Assembly: GCA_040904405.1 (NCBI GenBank)
Contig: JBBDTK010000137.1
Span: 1 to 16,710, forward strand
From: VRUE01 sp040904405
GTDB lineage: Bacteria > Actinomycetota > Thermoleophilia > Solirubrobacterales > 70-9
Direction of reading: 5' to 3'
DNA length: 16,710 bases
Numbering within the stretch: position 1 is the stretch's first letter; each line of letters opens with the position of its first letter. The notes beneath the pieces were generated by a model. The model was not told the DNA's origin, did no database searches, and saw only the letters and a list, made by a program, of their open reading frames with translations. Both the position numbers and the translations under genes were made by a program. Positions 6,883-13,686 of the stretch are shown in pieces.

Positions 6883-7879
6883 CGGCGCCGAGGTCAGCTT
6901 CCTCGGCACCCGCGAGCGGATCGAGGCCGAGCTGGTCCCCGCGGCCGGCTACGAGATCGACTTCCTGCGGGCGCGCGGCCTCGACCGGCGCAATCCCGCG
7001 CGGGCGCTGGTGGCCGGGGTCGAGGCGCTCGGCTCGGTCGGCACGGCGCTGCGGGCGATCCGCCGCCGCCGGGCCGACGCCGTGCTCGGCGGCGGCGGGT
7101 TCGTCGCCGGCCCCGCCGGCCTCGCCGCGGTGCTGAGCCGCACGCCGCTGGTCCTGACCGAGGCCGACAGCCACCTCGGCCTCGCCAACCGCCTGCTGGC
7201 CGGGCGGGCACGGCGCGTCTGCCTCGCCTTCCCGATCGCCGGCCGCGACGGGGAGCCCTACCGGGTGACGGGACGGCCGGTCCCGGCGGCGGTGCTGAGC
7301 GCCGAGCGCGGCGCGGCGCGGCGCCGCTTCGGCATCGCCGCCGGCGCCCGCTGCCTCCTGGTCATGGGCGGCAGCCAGGGGGCGCGATCGATCAACGAGT
7401 GCGCGATCGCGGCGCTGGCCGAGCGGTCCGGCCGCGACTTCGATGTCGTCCACCTCGCCGGCCGGCGCGATTACGCGGGGCTGCGCGAGGGGCGCGCCGC
7501 CGCGCCCCACGGCGAGCGCTACACGCTGCTCGCCTACGAGCCCGACCTCGGCGACTGCCTCGCCGCCTGCGACCTGGTCCTGGCCCGCTCCGGCGGCTCG
7601 ATCTTCGAGCTGACGGCCGCCGGCCGCCCCGCCGTCCTGGTCCCGTACCCGCACGCCGCGGCGGGGCACCAGGAGGGCAACGCCGCCTGGATGGCGGAGG
7701 CGGGAGCGGCGAGCGTGCTCCGCGACGAGGAGCTCGAGCCCGAGCGCCTGGCGGATCGGGTCGGCGCCCTGCTCGGCAACCCGGGCCGCTTGGACGCGAT
7801 GGCGGCCGCCTCGGCGGCGCTGGCCAAGCCCGACGCGGCGCGACGAATCGCCGAAGAGGTCCTGGGGGCCGCCCGATGA
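6791..7879 (+). CDS. murG: Lipid II synthase (MurG glycosyltransferase)
   Basis: MurG is a GT-B glycosyltransferase on the inner membrane face that adds GlcNAc from UDP-GlcNAc to lipid I. The 362-residue product has the N-terminal glycine loop GGTAGHVVPA at 12-21, GGGGFVAGPAG at 100-110, the second glycine loop MGGSQGARSIN at 192-202, RSGGSIFEL at 266-274 and the donor-binding stretch VPYPHAAAGHQEGNA at 284-298. The box usually written HEQN or HEAN reads TEAD here (123-126), losing the usual His and Asn. The start is set by the Shine-Dalgarno at 6772-6779 and by the glycine loop lying soon after. That loop sits inside the 92-base overlap with ftsW. A hairpin separates it from murC. Confidence 0.95.
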   Translation: MPANARVVVAAGGTAGHVVPAMAVADELRASGAEVSFLGTRERIEAELVPAAGYEIDFLRARGLDRRNPARALVAGVEALGSVGTALRAIRRRRADAVLGGGGFVAGPAGLAAVLSRTPLVLTEADSHLGLANRLLAGRARRVCLAFPIAGRDGEPYRVTGRPVPAAVLSAERGAARRRFGIAAGARCLLVMGGSQGARSINECAIAALAERSGRDFDVVHLAGRRDYAGLREGRAAAPHGERYTLLAYEPDLGDCLAACDLVLARSGGSIFELTAAGRPAVLVPYPHAAAGHQEGNAAWMAEAGAASVLRDEELEPERLADRVGALLGNPGRLDAMAAASAALAKPDAARRIAEEVLGAAR

Positions 7880-7880
7880 G

Positions 7881-7929
7881 CTTCCACTGTTCCTTTTGTG
7901 TACGTGGGACACAAAAAGCGCAGCGGAAG
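7881..7929. repeat. Imperfect hairpin in the murG-murC gap
   Basis: Two 21-base arms (7881-7901 and 7909-7929) pair at 17 positions plus one G-T wobble, with a seven-base loop ACGTGGG. The inner eight base pairs (TTTTGTGT with ACACAAAA) are perfect and A/T-rich, unlike the flanking DNA. The hairpin begins two bases after the murG stop and ends 14 bases before murC. No T-tract follows on either strand, apart from the arms' own A and T runs. It may be a dispersed repeat or an mRNA structure tuning murC translation, since GGAAGGG (7925-7931), the only candidate murC ribosome site, lies at its 3' foot. Confidence 0.7.
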
Positions 7930-7943
7930 GGCGGTGGGGCCGC

Positions 7944-9260
7944 GTGAGCGGCGAGATGGCGGGGCGCCGGCTGCACTTCGTCGGCATCGGCGGCGCCGGG
8001 ATGAGCGGTCTGGCGCTGGTCTGTCAGGAGCTGGGGGCAAGCGGCAGCGGCAGCGACCGGGGCGACTCCTCCTATATGGAGCGGCTGCGCGCCGCCGGGA
8101 TAGAGCCGGCCGTCGGCCACGACGCGGCGCAGCTGCCCGAGGGGGCGGAGGTCGTGGTCTCGACCGCGATCGGCGCCGACAACCCCGAGCTTGCCCTGGC
8201 CCGGGAGCGCGGCCAGACCGTCCTGCACCGCGGCGAGCTGCTGGCCGAGCTCTGCGCCGAGAAGCGGCTGATCGCGGTGGCCGGGGCGCACGGAAAGACG
8301 ACGACGGCGGCGATGATCGCCTGGACTCTGCGCGAGTGCGGCGCCGACCCCGCCTTCTTCATCGGCGGCGAGGCGCCTGGGCTGGGCCCGCATGGCGCCG
8401 CCACCAATGCCGGCTGGGGAGAGGGCGAGTGGGTCGTCGCCGAGGCCGACGAGAGCGACGGCAGCTTCCTGCGCCTGCAGCCCGAGGTCGCGGTCGTGAC
8501 CAACGTCGAGATGGACCACCACGCGAAGTGGGGCTCGAGCGCCGAGCTGCGCGCTGCCTTCCGCGAGTTCGTCGCCCCCGCCAAGGCGGTCGTCGCCCCC
8601 GCCGACGGCAGTCTCGCCGACGTCACCGAGGGAAGGCCGACGGCCGGCTTCGACGCCGCCATCCCCGGCCCCGCCGAGCTGCGACTGACCGTCCCCGGGC
8701 TGCACAACACGCTCAACGCCCGCGCCGCCCTGGCGGCCACGGGGCTGGCGGGGATCGACGAGGACGCCGCTGCGGAGGCGCTCGCCCGCTTCCCCGGCGT
8801 GCTCCGCCGGCTGGAGCTGAAAGGGGAACGCGAGGGCGCTCGCATCTACAACGACTACGCCCACCACCCGACCGCGATCGCGGTCGCCCTGGAAACGCTG
8901 CGCGAGCAGCGCCCGCGGCGTTTGATCGCGGTCTTCGAGCCCCACCTCTACTCGCGCACCAAGGCGCTCGCCGAGCGCTTCGGCGAGGCCCTCGCGCTGG
9001 CCGACGAAGTGGCGGTCCTCGACGTCTACCCGGCCCGCGAGGAGCCGGTCGGCGAGCTTGCGGGGGTCAGCGGCCTCGATGTCGCCCGCGCCGCCGCCGA
9101 CCGGATGGGGGGAAAGCCGGTGCTCTGGGTGCCCGGTATGGAGCAGGCCCTGGCGGCGCTCTCCGCCAGGCTCGGTCCCGGACGGATCGTGATCGCGGTC
9201 GGCGCCGGCGAGGTCTCCAGGCTGGCCGAGGCACTGGCCACAGGGGAGGGCATCCGGTGA
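7944..9260 (+). CDS. murC: UDP-MurNAc:L-alanine ligase
   Basis: MurC adds L-alanine to UDP-MurNAc, the first peptide step. The 438-residue product shows the nucleotide-binding GIGGAGMSG at 14-22, the P-loop AGAHGKTTT at 113-121, EADESDGSF at 167-175, TNVEMDHH at 186-193, HNTLNA at 254-259, DYAHHPT at 304-310 and FEPHLYSRTK at 331-340. AHGKTTT in the P-loop and DYAHHPT mark MurC rather than the other ligases. The second half of the usual TNxExDHLD box reads HHAK. I chose GTG 7944; GGAAGGG at 7925-7931 is 12 bases away, a weak spacing. ATG 7956 is an alternative that would shorten the tail by four residues. The stop overlaps murB by GTGA. Confidence 0.95.
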   Translation: MSGEMAGRRLHFVGIGGAGMSGLALVCQELGASGSGSDRGDSSYMERLRAAGIEPAVGHDAAQLPEGAEVVVSTAIGADNPELALARERGQTVLHRGELLAELCAEKRLIAVAGAHGKTTTAAMIAWTLRECGADPAFFIGGEAPGLGPHGAATNAGWGEGEWVVAEADESDGSFLRLQPEVAVVTNVEMDHHAKWGSSAELRAAFREFVAPAKAVVAPADGSLADVTEGRPTAGFDAAIPGPAELRLTVPGLHNTLNARAALAATGLAGIDEDAAAEALARFPGVLRRLELKGEREGARIYNDYAHHPTAIAVALETLREQRPRRLIAVFEPHLYSRTKALAERFGEALALADEVAVLDVYPAREEPVGELAGVSGLDVARAAADRMGGKPVLWVPGMEQALAALSARLGPGRIVIAVGAGEVSRLAEALATGEGIR

Positions 9261-10171
9261 GCGCACCCCCGGTCGATGCCGAGCGAGACTTTCCGCTGGC
9301 CCGGCTGACGACCGTGCGAACCGGGGGGGAGGCGGACTGGTTCGCGCGACCCGAGGACGAGAAGCGCCTGGTCGAGCTGCTCGCCTGGGCGGGCGGGGAG
9401 GGCCTGCCGATCGGGATCGTCGGCTCGGGCTCGAATCTGCTCGTCGCCGACGACGGCTTCCGTGGCCTGGCGCTGAAGCTCGACGGCGAGCTGGCGACGG
9501 TCGAGCGCGAGGGTGAGCGGCTGCTCTGCGGCGGTGGCGCCCGGCTGCCTTCGGCCGCCGCCAAGGCCGCCGGCTGGGGCCTCTCCGGGATCGAGTTCGG
9601 GGTGAACATCCCCGGCACCGTGGGCGGCGCGGTGCGGATGAACGCCAACGCCTACGGCGGCGAGCTGGCCTCGGTGCTGGAGTGGGTCGACGTCTGCACC
9701 GCGGCCGGTCGCGATCGCCGCCCGCCCGAACGGCTCGGCTTCGCCTACCGCAGCTCCAACCTCGGCCCCGGCGAGGTCGTCTCGCGCGCCTCCTTCGCGC
9801 TCGCTCCCGGCGCCCCGGATGCGATCAGGGCGGCGATGTCCTCGATGCGCGAACGCCGCCACGAGGCGCAGCCCTCGGGCATCAGGACCTTCGGCTCGAC
9901 CTTCAAGAACCCCGAGGATCCACGCGCCGAGGGTCGCAGCGCCGGCCAGCTGCTCGAGGCGGCCGGCTGCCGCGGCCTGCGCGCGGGCGGCGCCGGCTTC
10001 GCCGCCAAGCACGCCAACTTCGTCGAGAACGTCGACGGCGCCAGCACCGCCGACGTGCTGGAGCTGATGGCGGAGGGGCGCCGCCGGGTTCACGCGCGCT
10101 TCGGCATCGTGCTCGAGCCCGAGGTGCAGCTGCTCGGCGAGGTGCGCTGGCCGGAGGACTGGGAGCTGTGA
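9257..10171 (+). CDS. murB: UDP-N-acetylenolpyruvoylglucosamine reductase
   Basis: MurB is a cytoplasmic FAD enzyme that uses NADPH to reduce UDP-GlcNAc-enolpyruvate to UDP-MurNAc, the substrate of MurC. The 304-residue product has TTVRTGGEADWFARP at 18-32, GSGSNLLV at 56-63, GVNIPGTVGGAVRMNANAYG at 115-134 (the FAD site), YRSS at 164-167 and TFGSTFKNP at 211-219, with Ser214 the expected proton donor. KHANF at 251-255 and the LEPEV box at 286-290 with the catalytic glutamate follow. The length and the compact C-terminus resemble the shorter Gram-positive class. GGGGAGGG at 9243-9250 is six bases before the GTG start, which overlaps the murC stop. Confidence 0.96.
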   Translation: MSAPPVDAERDFPLARLTTVRTGGEADWFARPEDEKRLVELLAWAGGEGLPIGIVGSGSNLLVADDGFRGLALKLDGELATVEREGERLLCGGGARLPSAAAKAAGWGLSGIEFGVNIPGTVGGAVRMNANAYGGELASVLEWVDVCTAAGRDRRPPERLGFAYRSSNLGPGEVVSRASFALAPGAPDAIRAAMSSMRERRHEAQPSGIRTFGSTFKNPEDPRAEGRSAGQLLEAAGCRGLRAGGAGFAAKHANFVENVDGASTADVLELMAEGRRRVHARFGIVLEPEVQLLGEVRWPEDWEL

Positions 10172-10695
10172 GGCGGGCGCTGCTTCTCGCCGCGATGCTC
10201 CTGGTGCTGGGCGGGCTCGCCTACCTCTTCCTGCTGCGCACGACGTCGGTGCAGCCGAACCTGATCGCTCCCCGCCCGACGGCGACGATCGGCAGCGGCG
10301 CCGGCGCGGTCGCGGTCGGGCCCGACGGCCGGGTGCTGGACTGGGTCGAGCTGCCGGAGGAGGTGCAGCTGCCACGCCTGCCGCTCTCCGAGCCGCCGCC
10401 GAGCGGCCGGCTCGCCGGCCCGGCGCTGGAGCAGGCGCGGGTGCTCGGCGCCGCTCCGGCGACGCTGCGCCCCTATATAGAGAGCAGCTATTACGGCGAG
10501 AGCGGGGTGGACGTCGAGCTGGTCTCGGGGATCGAACTGCGCTTCGGCGACTCTTCGCGCGCCGGCGAGAAGTGGAGGGCGGCCGCCGCGGTGCTCGCCG
10601 ACCCGTCGATCGCGGCGCTCGATTATGTAGACCTGCATGCGCCCGGGCGCCCCGCCGTGGGTGGCTCTGGGCATACGCTTCCGCCCCTTCCTTAA
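10168..10695 (+). CDS. ftsQ: Short FtsQ/DivIB-like division protein lacking a visible POTRA domain
   Basis: FtsQ is a single-pass membrane protein that links FtsL and FtsB to the divisome. This 175-residue product has one N-terminal membrane segment (about 4-23) and then an extracytoplasmic part. The C-terminal pattern resembles the FtsQ beta domain: DGRVLDW at 53-59, ALEQARVLG at 86-94, LRFGDSS at 124-130, EKW at 134-136, then AAAVLADPS and YVDLHAPGRPAVGG near 153-166. Typical FtsQ proteins have 230-300 residues, including a POTRA domain of about 70 after the membrane segment. Here only a proline-rich stretch fills that place. The GTG start overlaps the murB stop, so no missing N-terminal part is hidden upstream. 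Identification rests on position and the C-terminal pattern. Confidence 0.75.
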   Translation: MRRALLLAAMLLVLGGLAYLFLLRTTSVQPNLIAPRPTATIGSGAGAVAVGPDGRVLDWVELPEEVQLPRLPLSEPPPSGRLAGPALEQARVLGAAPATLRPYIESSYYGESGVDVELVSGIELRFGDSSRAGEKWRAAAAVLADPSIAALDYVDLHAPGRPAVGGSGHTLPPLP

Positions 10696-10697
10696 AG

Positions 10698-10734
10698 CCT
10701 CGACCAAAGGGTTAGACTGGCCCAACCCTCGACC
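10698..10734. promoter_or_regulatory. Direct repeats and small hairpin upstream of ftsZ
   Basis: CCTCGACC occurs at 10698-10705 and again at 10727-10734, 29 bases apart. Between them GGGTT (10709-10713) and AACCC (10724-10728) can form a 5-bp stem, and TAGACT (10713-10718) resembles a -10 box without a convincing -35. The cluster lies about 40 bases before the main ftsZ promoter and could be a regulator site. No known regulator motif is recognised. Confidence 0.35.
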
Positions 10735-10775
10735 TGGACTCGAAGGTATCGCCTTGCAGGATGCTTCCCGGACGT

Positions 10776-10804
10776 TTGACAGGGGACCCGAAATGCCCTA
10801 CGTT
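10776..10804 (+). promoter_or_regulatory. Housekeeping sigma promoter for ftsZ
   Basis: A perfect -35 hexamer TTGACA (10776-10781) is followed by exactly 17 bases and then TACGTT (10799-10804), which fits the actinobacterial TAnnnT -10. Transcription would begin near 10811, leaving a leader of about 77 bases before ftsZ. It is the clearest promoter in the window and shows that ftsZ can be expressed separately from the mur genes upstream. Confidence 0.7.
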
Positions 10805-10887
10805 GAGCGCAATTTCCGCGGTTGAGGCAAGGGCTGGGACCCTCAAGCATCGCTGAAGCCTCGGACGGAACAAAGGCTCAACTCAAG

Positions 10888-11967
10888 ATGGAATCCACTT
10901 ATCTGGCAGTGATCAAGGTCGTCGGCGCCGGCGGCGGCGGCACCAATGCGGTCAGCCGCATGGTCGACGCGGGCATCCGCGGCGTCGAGTTCGTCGCGGT
11001 CAACACCGACGCCCAGGCGCTGCAGGCCTGCGACGCCGACATCAAGCTCTCGATCGGCCAGGAGCTGACCCGCGGCCTCGGCGCCGGGGGCAACCCCGAG
11101 GTCGGCGCGGGCGCGGCAGCCGAGAGCCGCGACGAGATCAAGGAGGCGCTGAAGGGCGCCGACATGGTCTTCGTCACCGCCGGCGAGGGCGGCGGCACCG
11201 GCACCGGCGCGGCCCCGATCATCGCCGAGATCGCCAAGGAGGAGATCGGCGCCCTGACCGTCGGCGCGGTGACCAAGCCGTTCGAGTTCGAGGGCAAACG
11301 ACGGATGCAGCAGGCGCTCGAGGGGATCGAGAAGCTGCGCAACAACGTCGACACCCTGATCATCGTTCCCAACGAGAAACTGCTGCAGGCGGTCGAGCGG
11401 CGCACCAGCGTGCTCGAGGCCTTCCGCCAGGCCGACGACATCCTGCGCCAGGGGGTGCAGGGGATCACCGACCTGATCACGATCCCGGGCCTGATCAACC
11501 TCGACTTCGCCGACGTGCGCACGATCATGCGCGACGCCGGCTCGGCCCTGATGGGCGTCGGCGCCGCCTCGGGCGAGTCGCGCGCCGTCGACGCCGCCAA
11601 GGCGGCCGTGACCTCGCCGCTGATCGAGGAGTCGATCAAGGGCGCGACCGGGATGCTGCTCAACATCACCGGCCCCGAGGACCTCGGCCTGTTCGAGGTC
11701 AACGAGGCCGCCCAGCTGGTCCAGGCCGAAGCCGACGACAACGCCAACATCATCTTCGGCTCGGTCGTCGACCAGTCGATGCGCGACGAGGTCCGGGTGA
11801 CCGTGATCGCCACCGGCTTCGAGGGCTTCGAGCTGCTCGCCCGCTCGCCGCAGCGGGTCCGGCGTCGCTACGAGAGCCGTCCGCGGATCTCGGCCGAGGA
11901 CACCGATATCCGCAAACTGCGGGTGTCGGATGACGACATCGACGTGCCTGGCTTTCTCAAGGAATAA
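10888..11967 (+). CDS. ftsZ: Tubulin-like cell division GTPase FtsZ
   Basis: FtsZ polymerises into the cytoplasmic Z ring that recruits the divisome. The 359-residue product starts with AVIKVVGAGGGGTNAV at 7-22. It has NTDAQAL at 39-45, the tubulin signature GGGTGTG at 101-107, PFEFEGKRR at 131-139 and the T7 loop NLDFADVRTIM at 204-214. After the core (to about 320) comes a short basic linker, and then the conserved C-terminal peptide DDDIDVPGFLKE at 348-359, the docking site for partners such as SepF and FtsW. I chose ATG 10888 because homology begins just after it; the ribosome site AAAGG at 10872-10876 is weak. The frame is open 22 codons upstream, but that part lies in the leader. No ftsA is adjacent. 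Confidence 0.97.
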   Translation: MESTYLAVIKVVGAGGGGTNAVSRMVDAGIRGVEFVAVNTDAQALQACDADIKLSIGQELTRGLGAGGNPEVGAGAAAESRDEIKEALKGADMVFVTAGEGGGTGTGAAPIIAEIAKEEIGALTVGAVTKPFEFEGKRRMQQALEGIEKLRNNVDTLIIVPNEKLLQAVERRTSVLEAFRQADDILRQGVQGITDLITIPGLINLDFADVRTIMRDAGSALMGVGAASGESRAVDAAKAAVTSPLIEESIKGATGMLLNITGPEDLGLFEVNEAAQLVQAEADDNANIIFGSVVDQSMRDEVRVTVIATGFEGFELLARSPQRVRRRYESRPRISAEDTDIRKLRVSDDDIDVPGFLKE

Positions 11968-11973
11968 GGGTGG

Positions 11974-12078
11974 GGAGGGCCCGGCGCCCCTCCCCCGGAG
12001 GCCGTCGCGCAGCTGAATCGCCCGTCAGGGTTCAGGCGTGGTTCCGGGAGCCTCCGGGGGAGGGGCACCGGGCCCTCC
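11974..12078. repeat. Near-perfect 29-bp inverted repeat between ftsZ and gcvT
   Basis: Bases 11974-12002 are the reverse complement of 12050-12078 at 28 of 29 positions; the only mismatch is C11985 against A12067. The 47-base interior holds a smaller hairpin, CTGAA (12013-12017) with TTCAG (12031-12035) enclosing CCC-GTCA-GGG. The first arm begins seven bases after the ftsZ stop, so it may end or protect the ftsZ message. No T-tract follows, which is common in actinobacterial terminators. Length and near identity could also mark a mobile palindromic element. Confidence 0.8.
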
Positions 12079-12090
12079 TACGTCGCTCAA

Positions 12091-12096
12091 TACCCT
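12091..12096 (+). promoter_or_regulatory. Candidate -10 box for a leaderless gcvT transcript
   Basis: TACCCT fits the actinobacterial TAnnnT pattern and ends eight bases before the GTG start of gcvT. No Shine-Dalgarno lies between. No recognisable -35 is seen at 16-18 bases upstream, where the hairpin arm lies. It suggests that the gcv genes have their own promoter and start without a leader. Confidence 0.35.
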
Positions 12097-12104
12097 GCCG
12101 GTCC

Positions 12105-13187
12105 GTGACCGACGAGGCGAGGAACAGAACCCCTCTGTATGAGCAGCACGTGGAAGCCGGCGCCAAGCTGGTGCCGTTCGCCGGGTGGGAGATGCCGGTG
12201 TCCTACGAGGGGGTGCGGGAGGAGCACATGGCGGTGCGGACGCATGCGGGGATGTTCGACGTCTCCCATATGGGCGAGGTCGAGGTCGAGGGGCCCGGGG
12301 CGCTGGCCTTCCTGCAGCGGGTGCTCTCGAACGATGTCGCTGCGATCGGCCTGGGGGGCGCCCAGTATTCCTGCCTCTGCGCCGAGGACGGCGGCGTGCT
12401 CGACGACCTCTTCGCCTACCGCCTCGGCGGCGACCGCTTCCTGCTGGTCACCAACAGCGCCAACCACGCGGCCGACCTGGCCTGGCTCGGCCGCTGGTCC
12501 CGCGGCTTCGACGTCAGCGTCCGCGACGTCGCCGACCGCTACGCGATGCTCGCCGTGCAGGGCCCGCACGCGCGCTCGGTCCTCGCCCGCACGCTCGGGG
12601 TCGAGCTGCCGGCGCGGATGCGGGTGGGGGCGGTGCGGATCGGCGGTCGCCCGGCGCTCGCCTGCGGCACCGGCTACACCGGCGAGGACGGGGTCGAGCT
12701 GCTGATCGACCCCGAGGTGGCGCCGGCGATCTGGGCCGAGCTGCTCGACGCGGGCGTCGTCGCCTGCGGCCTCGGTGCCCGCGACACGCTGCGGCTCGAG
12801 GCCTGCTTCCACCTGCACGGCAACGACCTCGCCCCCGACCGCAACCCGATCGAGGCCGGGCTCGGCTGGTGCTGCAAGGAGGCGACCGGCTTCGTCGGCG
12901 CCGACGCGGTGGCGCGGGCGCGGGAGCAGGGCACCGCCGAGAAGCTGGCGTCGTTCAAGATCGACGGTCCCGGCATCCCGCGCCAGGGGAACCCGGTGCT
13001 GGCCGGCGGCGAGCCGGCCGGCGTCGTCACCAGCGGCAGCTTCTCGCCCTCGCTCGAGATCGGGGTCGGGATGGCCTACCTGCGGGCCGAGCTCGCCGAG
13101 CCCGGCACCGCGATCGAGATCGACGTGCGCGGCAAGCGCCGCCCCGCCCGGGTAGCTTCCAGGCCGCTGTATGCGAGTCCCTCCTGA
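12105..13187 (+). CDS. gcvT: Glycine cleavage T protein, aminomethyltransferase
   Basis: The T protein takes the aminomethyl group from the H-protein lipoyl arm, releases ammonia and forms 5,10-methylene-tetrahydrofolate. The 360-residue product has the family length. Motifs are LVPFAGWEMPVSY at 22-34, MFDVSHMGE at 50-58, the acidic GGVLDDL at 96-102 with the expected catalytic Asp, GTGYTGEDGVE at 188-198, GLGARDTLRLEA at 222-233 and the C-terminal VTSGSFSPSLEIGVGMAYL at 308-326. The GTG start gives the normal N-terminus. The frame is open further upstream, but that DNA is the hairpin. No ribosome site is visible. I see no glycine riboswitch in the 137 bases before it. Confidence 0.95.
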   Translation: MTDEARNRTPLYEQHVEAGAKLVPFAGWEMPVSYEGVREEHMAVRTHAGMFDVSHMGEVEVEGPGALAFLQRVLSNDVAAIGLGGAQYSCLCAEDGGVLDDLFAYRLGGDRFLLVTNSANHAADLAWLGRWSRGFDVSVRDVADRYAMLAVQGPHARSVLARTLGVELPARMRVGAVRIGGRPALACGTGYTGEDGVELLIDPEVAPAIWAELLDAGVVACGLGARDTLRLEACFHLHGNDLAPDRNPIEAGLGWCCKEATGFVGADAVARAREQGTAEKLASFKIDGPGIPRQGNPVLAGGEPAGVVTSGSFSPSLEIGVGMAYLRAELAEPGTAIEIDVRGKRRPARVASRPLYASPS

Positions 13188-13244
13188 AATGACCGCGGCC
13201 CGTCCCCGCTTGGTCATCGACCCCCGGATTCGCGCTCATTTCAG
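13184..13244. repeat. Inverted repeat in the gcvT-gcvH gap
   Basis: CTGAAATGA (13184-13192), which includes the gcvT stop codon, is the exact reverse complement of TCATTTCAG (13236-13244). The stem would be 9 bp with a 43-base loop. It is A/T-rich for this genome. It may be a weak structure controlling readthrough into gcvH; chance cannot be excluded because the loop is long. Confidence 0.4.
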
Positions 13245-13255
13245 TCGGAACTCAC

Positions 13256-13263
13256 GGAAAGGA
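13256..13263 (+). promoter_or_regulatory. Ribosome binding site fixing the TTG start of gcvH
   Basis: GGAAAGGA is seven bases before the TTG at 13271. The spacing and the match support use of this rare start codon, and no ATG or GTG in frame gives a full-length H protein. Confidence 0.65.
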
Positions 13264-13270
13264 TCTTGAA

Positions 13271-13663
13271 TTGACCGATGCCTCCTATCCAGATGATCTG
13301 CTCTATCACCCGGAGCACGATTGGGCGCGAATTGACGGGGACCAGGCAACTTTCGGGATCACCTGGTACGCCCAGGACAGCCTCGGCGAGGTCGTCTTCT
13401 ACGACCCGCCGGAGGTCGGCGCGACGGTCGACAAAGACTCCTCCTACACCGAGGTCGAGTCGGTGAAGGCGGTCTCCGAGGTGGTCGCGCCGCTCTCCGG
13501 CGAGATCGTCGAGGTCAACGACGGGCTGGCGGACACGCCGGAGAAGGTCAACGAGGATCCCTACGGCGAGGGCTGGCTGGTCAAGGTGAAGCTGAGTGCC
13601 CCGGCCGAGGCCGACGCCCTGCTCGACGCCGGGGAATACCGCAAGCTGCTGGAAAACGCGTAG
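13271..13663 (+). CDS. gcvH: Glycine cleavage H protein, lipoyl carrier
   Basis: The H protein carries the aminomethyl intermediate on a lipoyl-lysine between the P, T and L proteins. The 130-residue product matches the family length. It has HPEHDWARIDGD at 13-24, GITWYAQDSLGEVVF at 29-43, and the lipoylation site ESVKAVSEV at 63-71 with Lys66 the modified residue. SGEIVEVN at 76-83 and GWLVKVKL at 101-108 follow. The start is TTG, supported by GGAAAGGA upstream. It lies 83 bases after gcvT, the widest gap inside the gcv set, so it could be separately regulated. No lipoate or L-protein gene is seen here. Confidence 0.96.
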   Translation: MTDASYPDDLLYHPEHDWARIDGDQATFGITWYAQDSLGEVVFYDPPEVGATVDKDSSYTEVESVKAVSEVVAPLSGEIVEVNDGLADTPEKVNEDPYGEGWLVKVKLSAPAEADALLDAGEYRKLLENA

Positions 13664-13686
13664 AGGAGCGCCTCCAGCCGCTTGCG

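Noticed and set aside
7392..9266. A 624-codon minus-strand open frame opposite murG and murC
   Set aside because: It is the antisense shadow of two recognised genes, ends in an Arg/Pro/Gly-rich run and shows no domain pattern.
10637..10825. A 62-codon open frame between ftsQ and ftsZ
   Set aside because: It overlaps the ftsQ end and the ftsZ promoter, lacks a ribosome site and has no recognisable content.
11968..12104. A possible glycine riboswitch before gcvT
   Set aside because: The gap is filled by an inverted repeat and I do not see the paired aptamer cores expected of glycine riboswitches. A covariance search would settle it.
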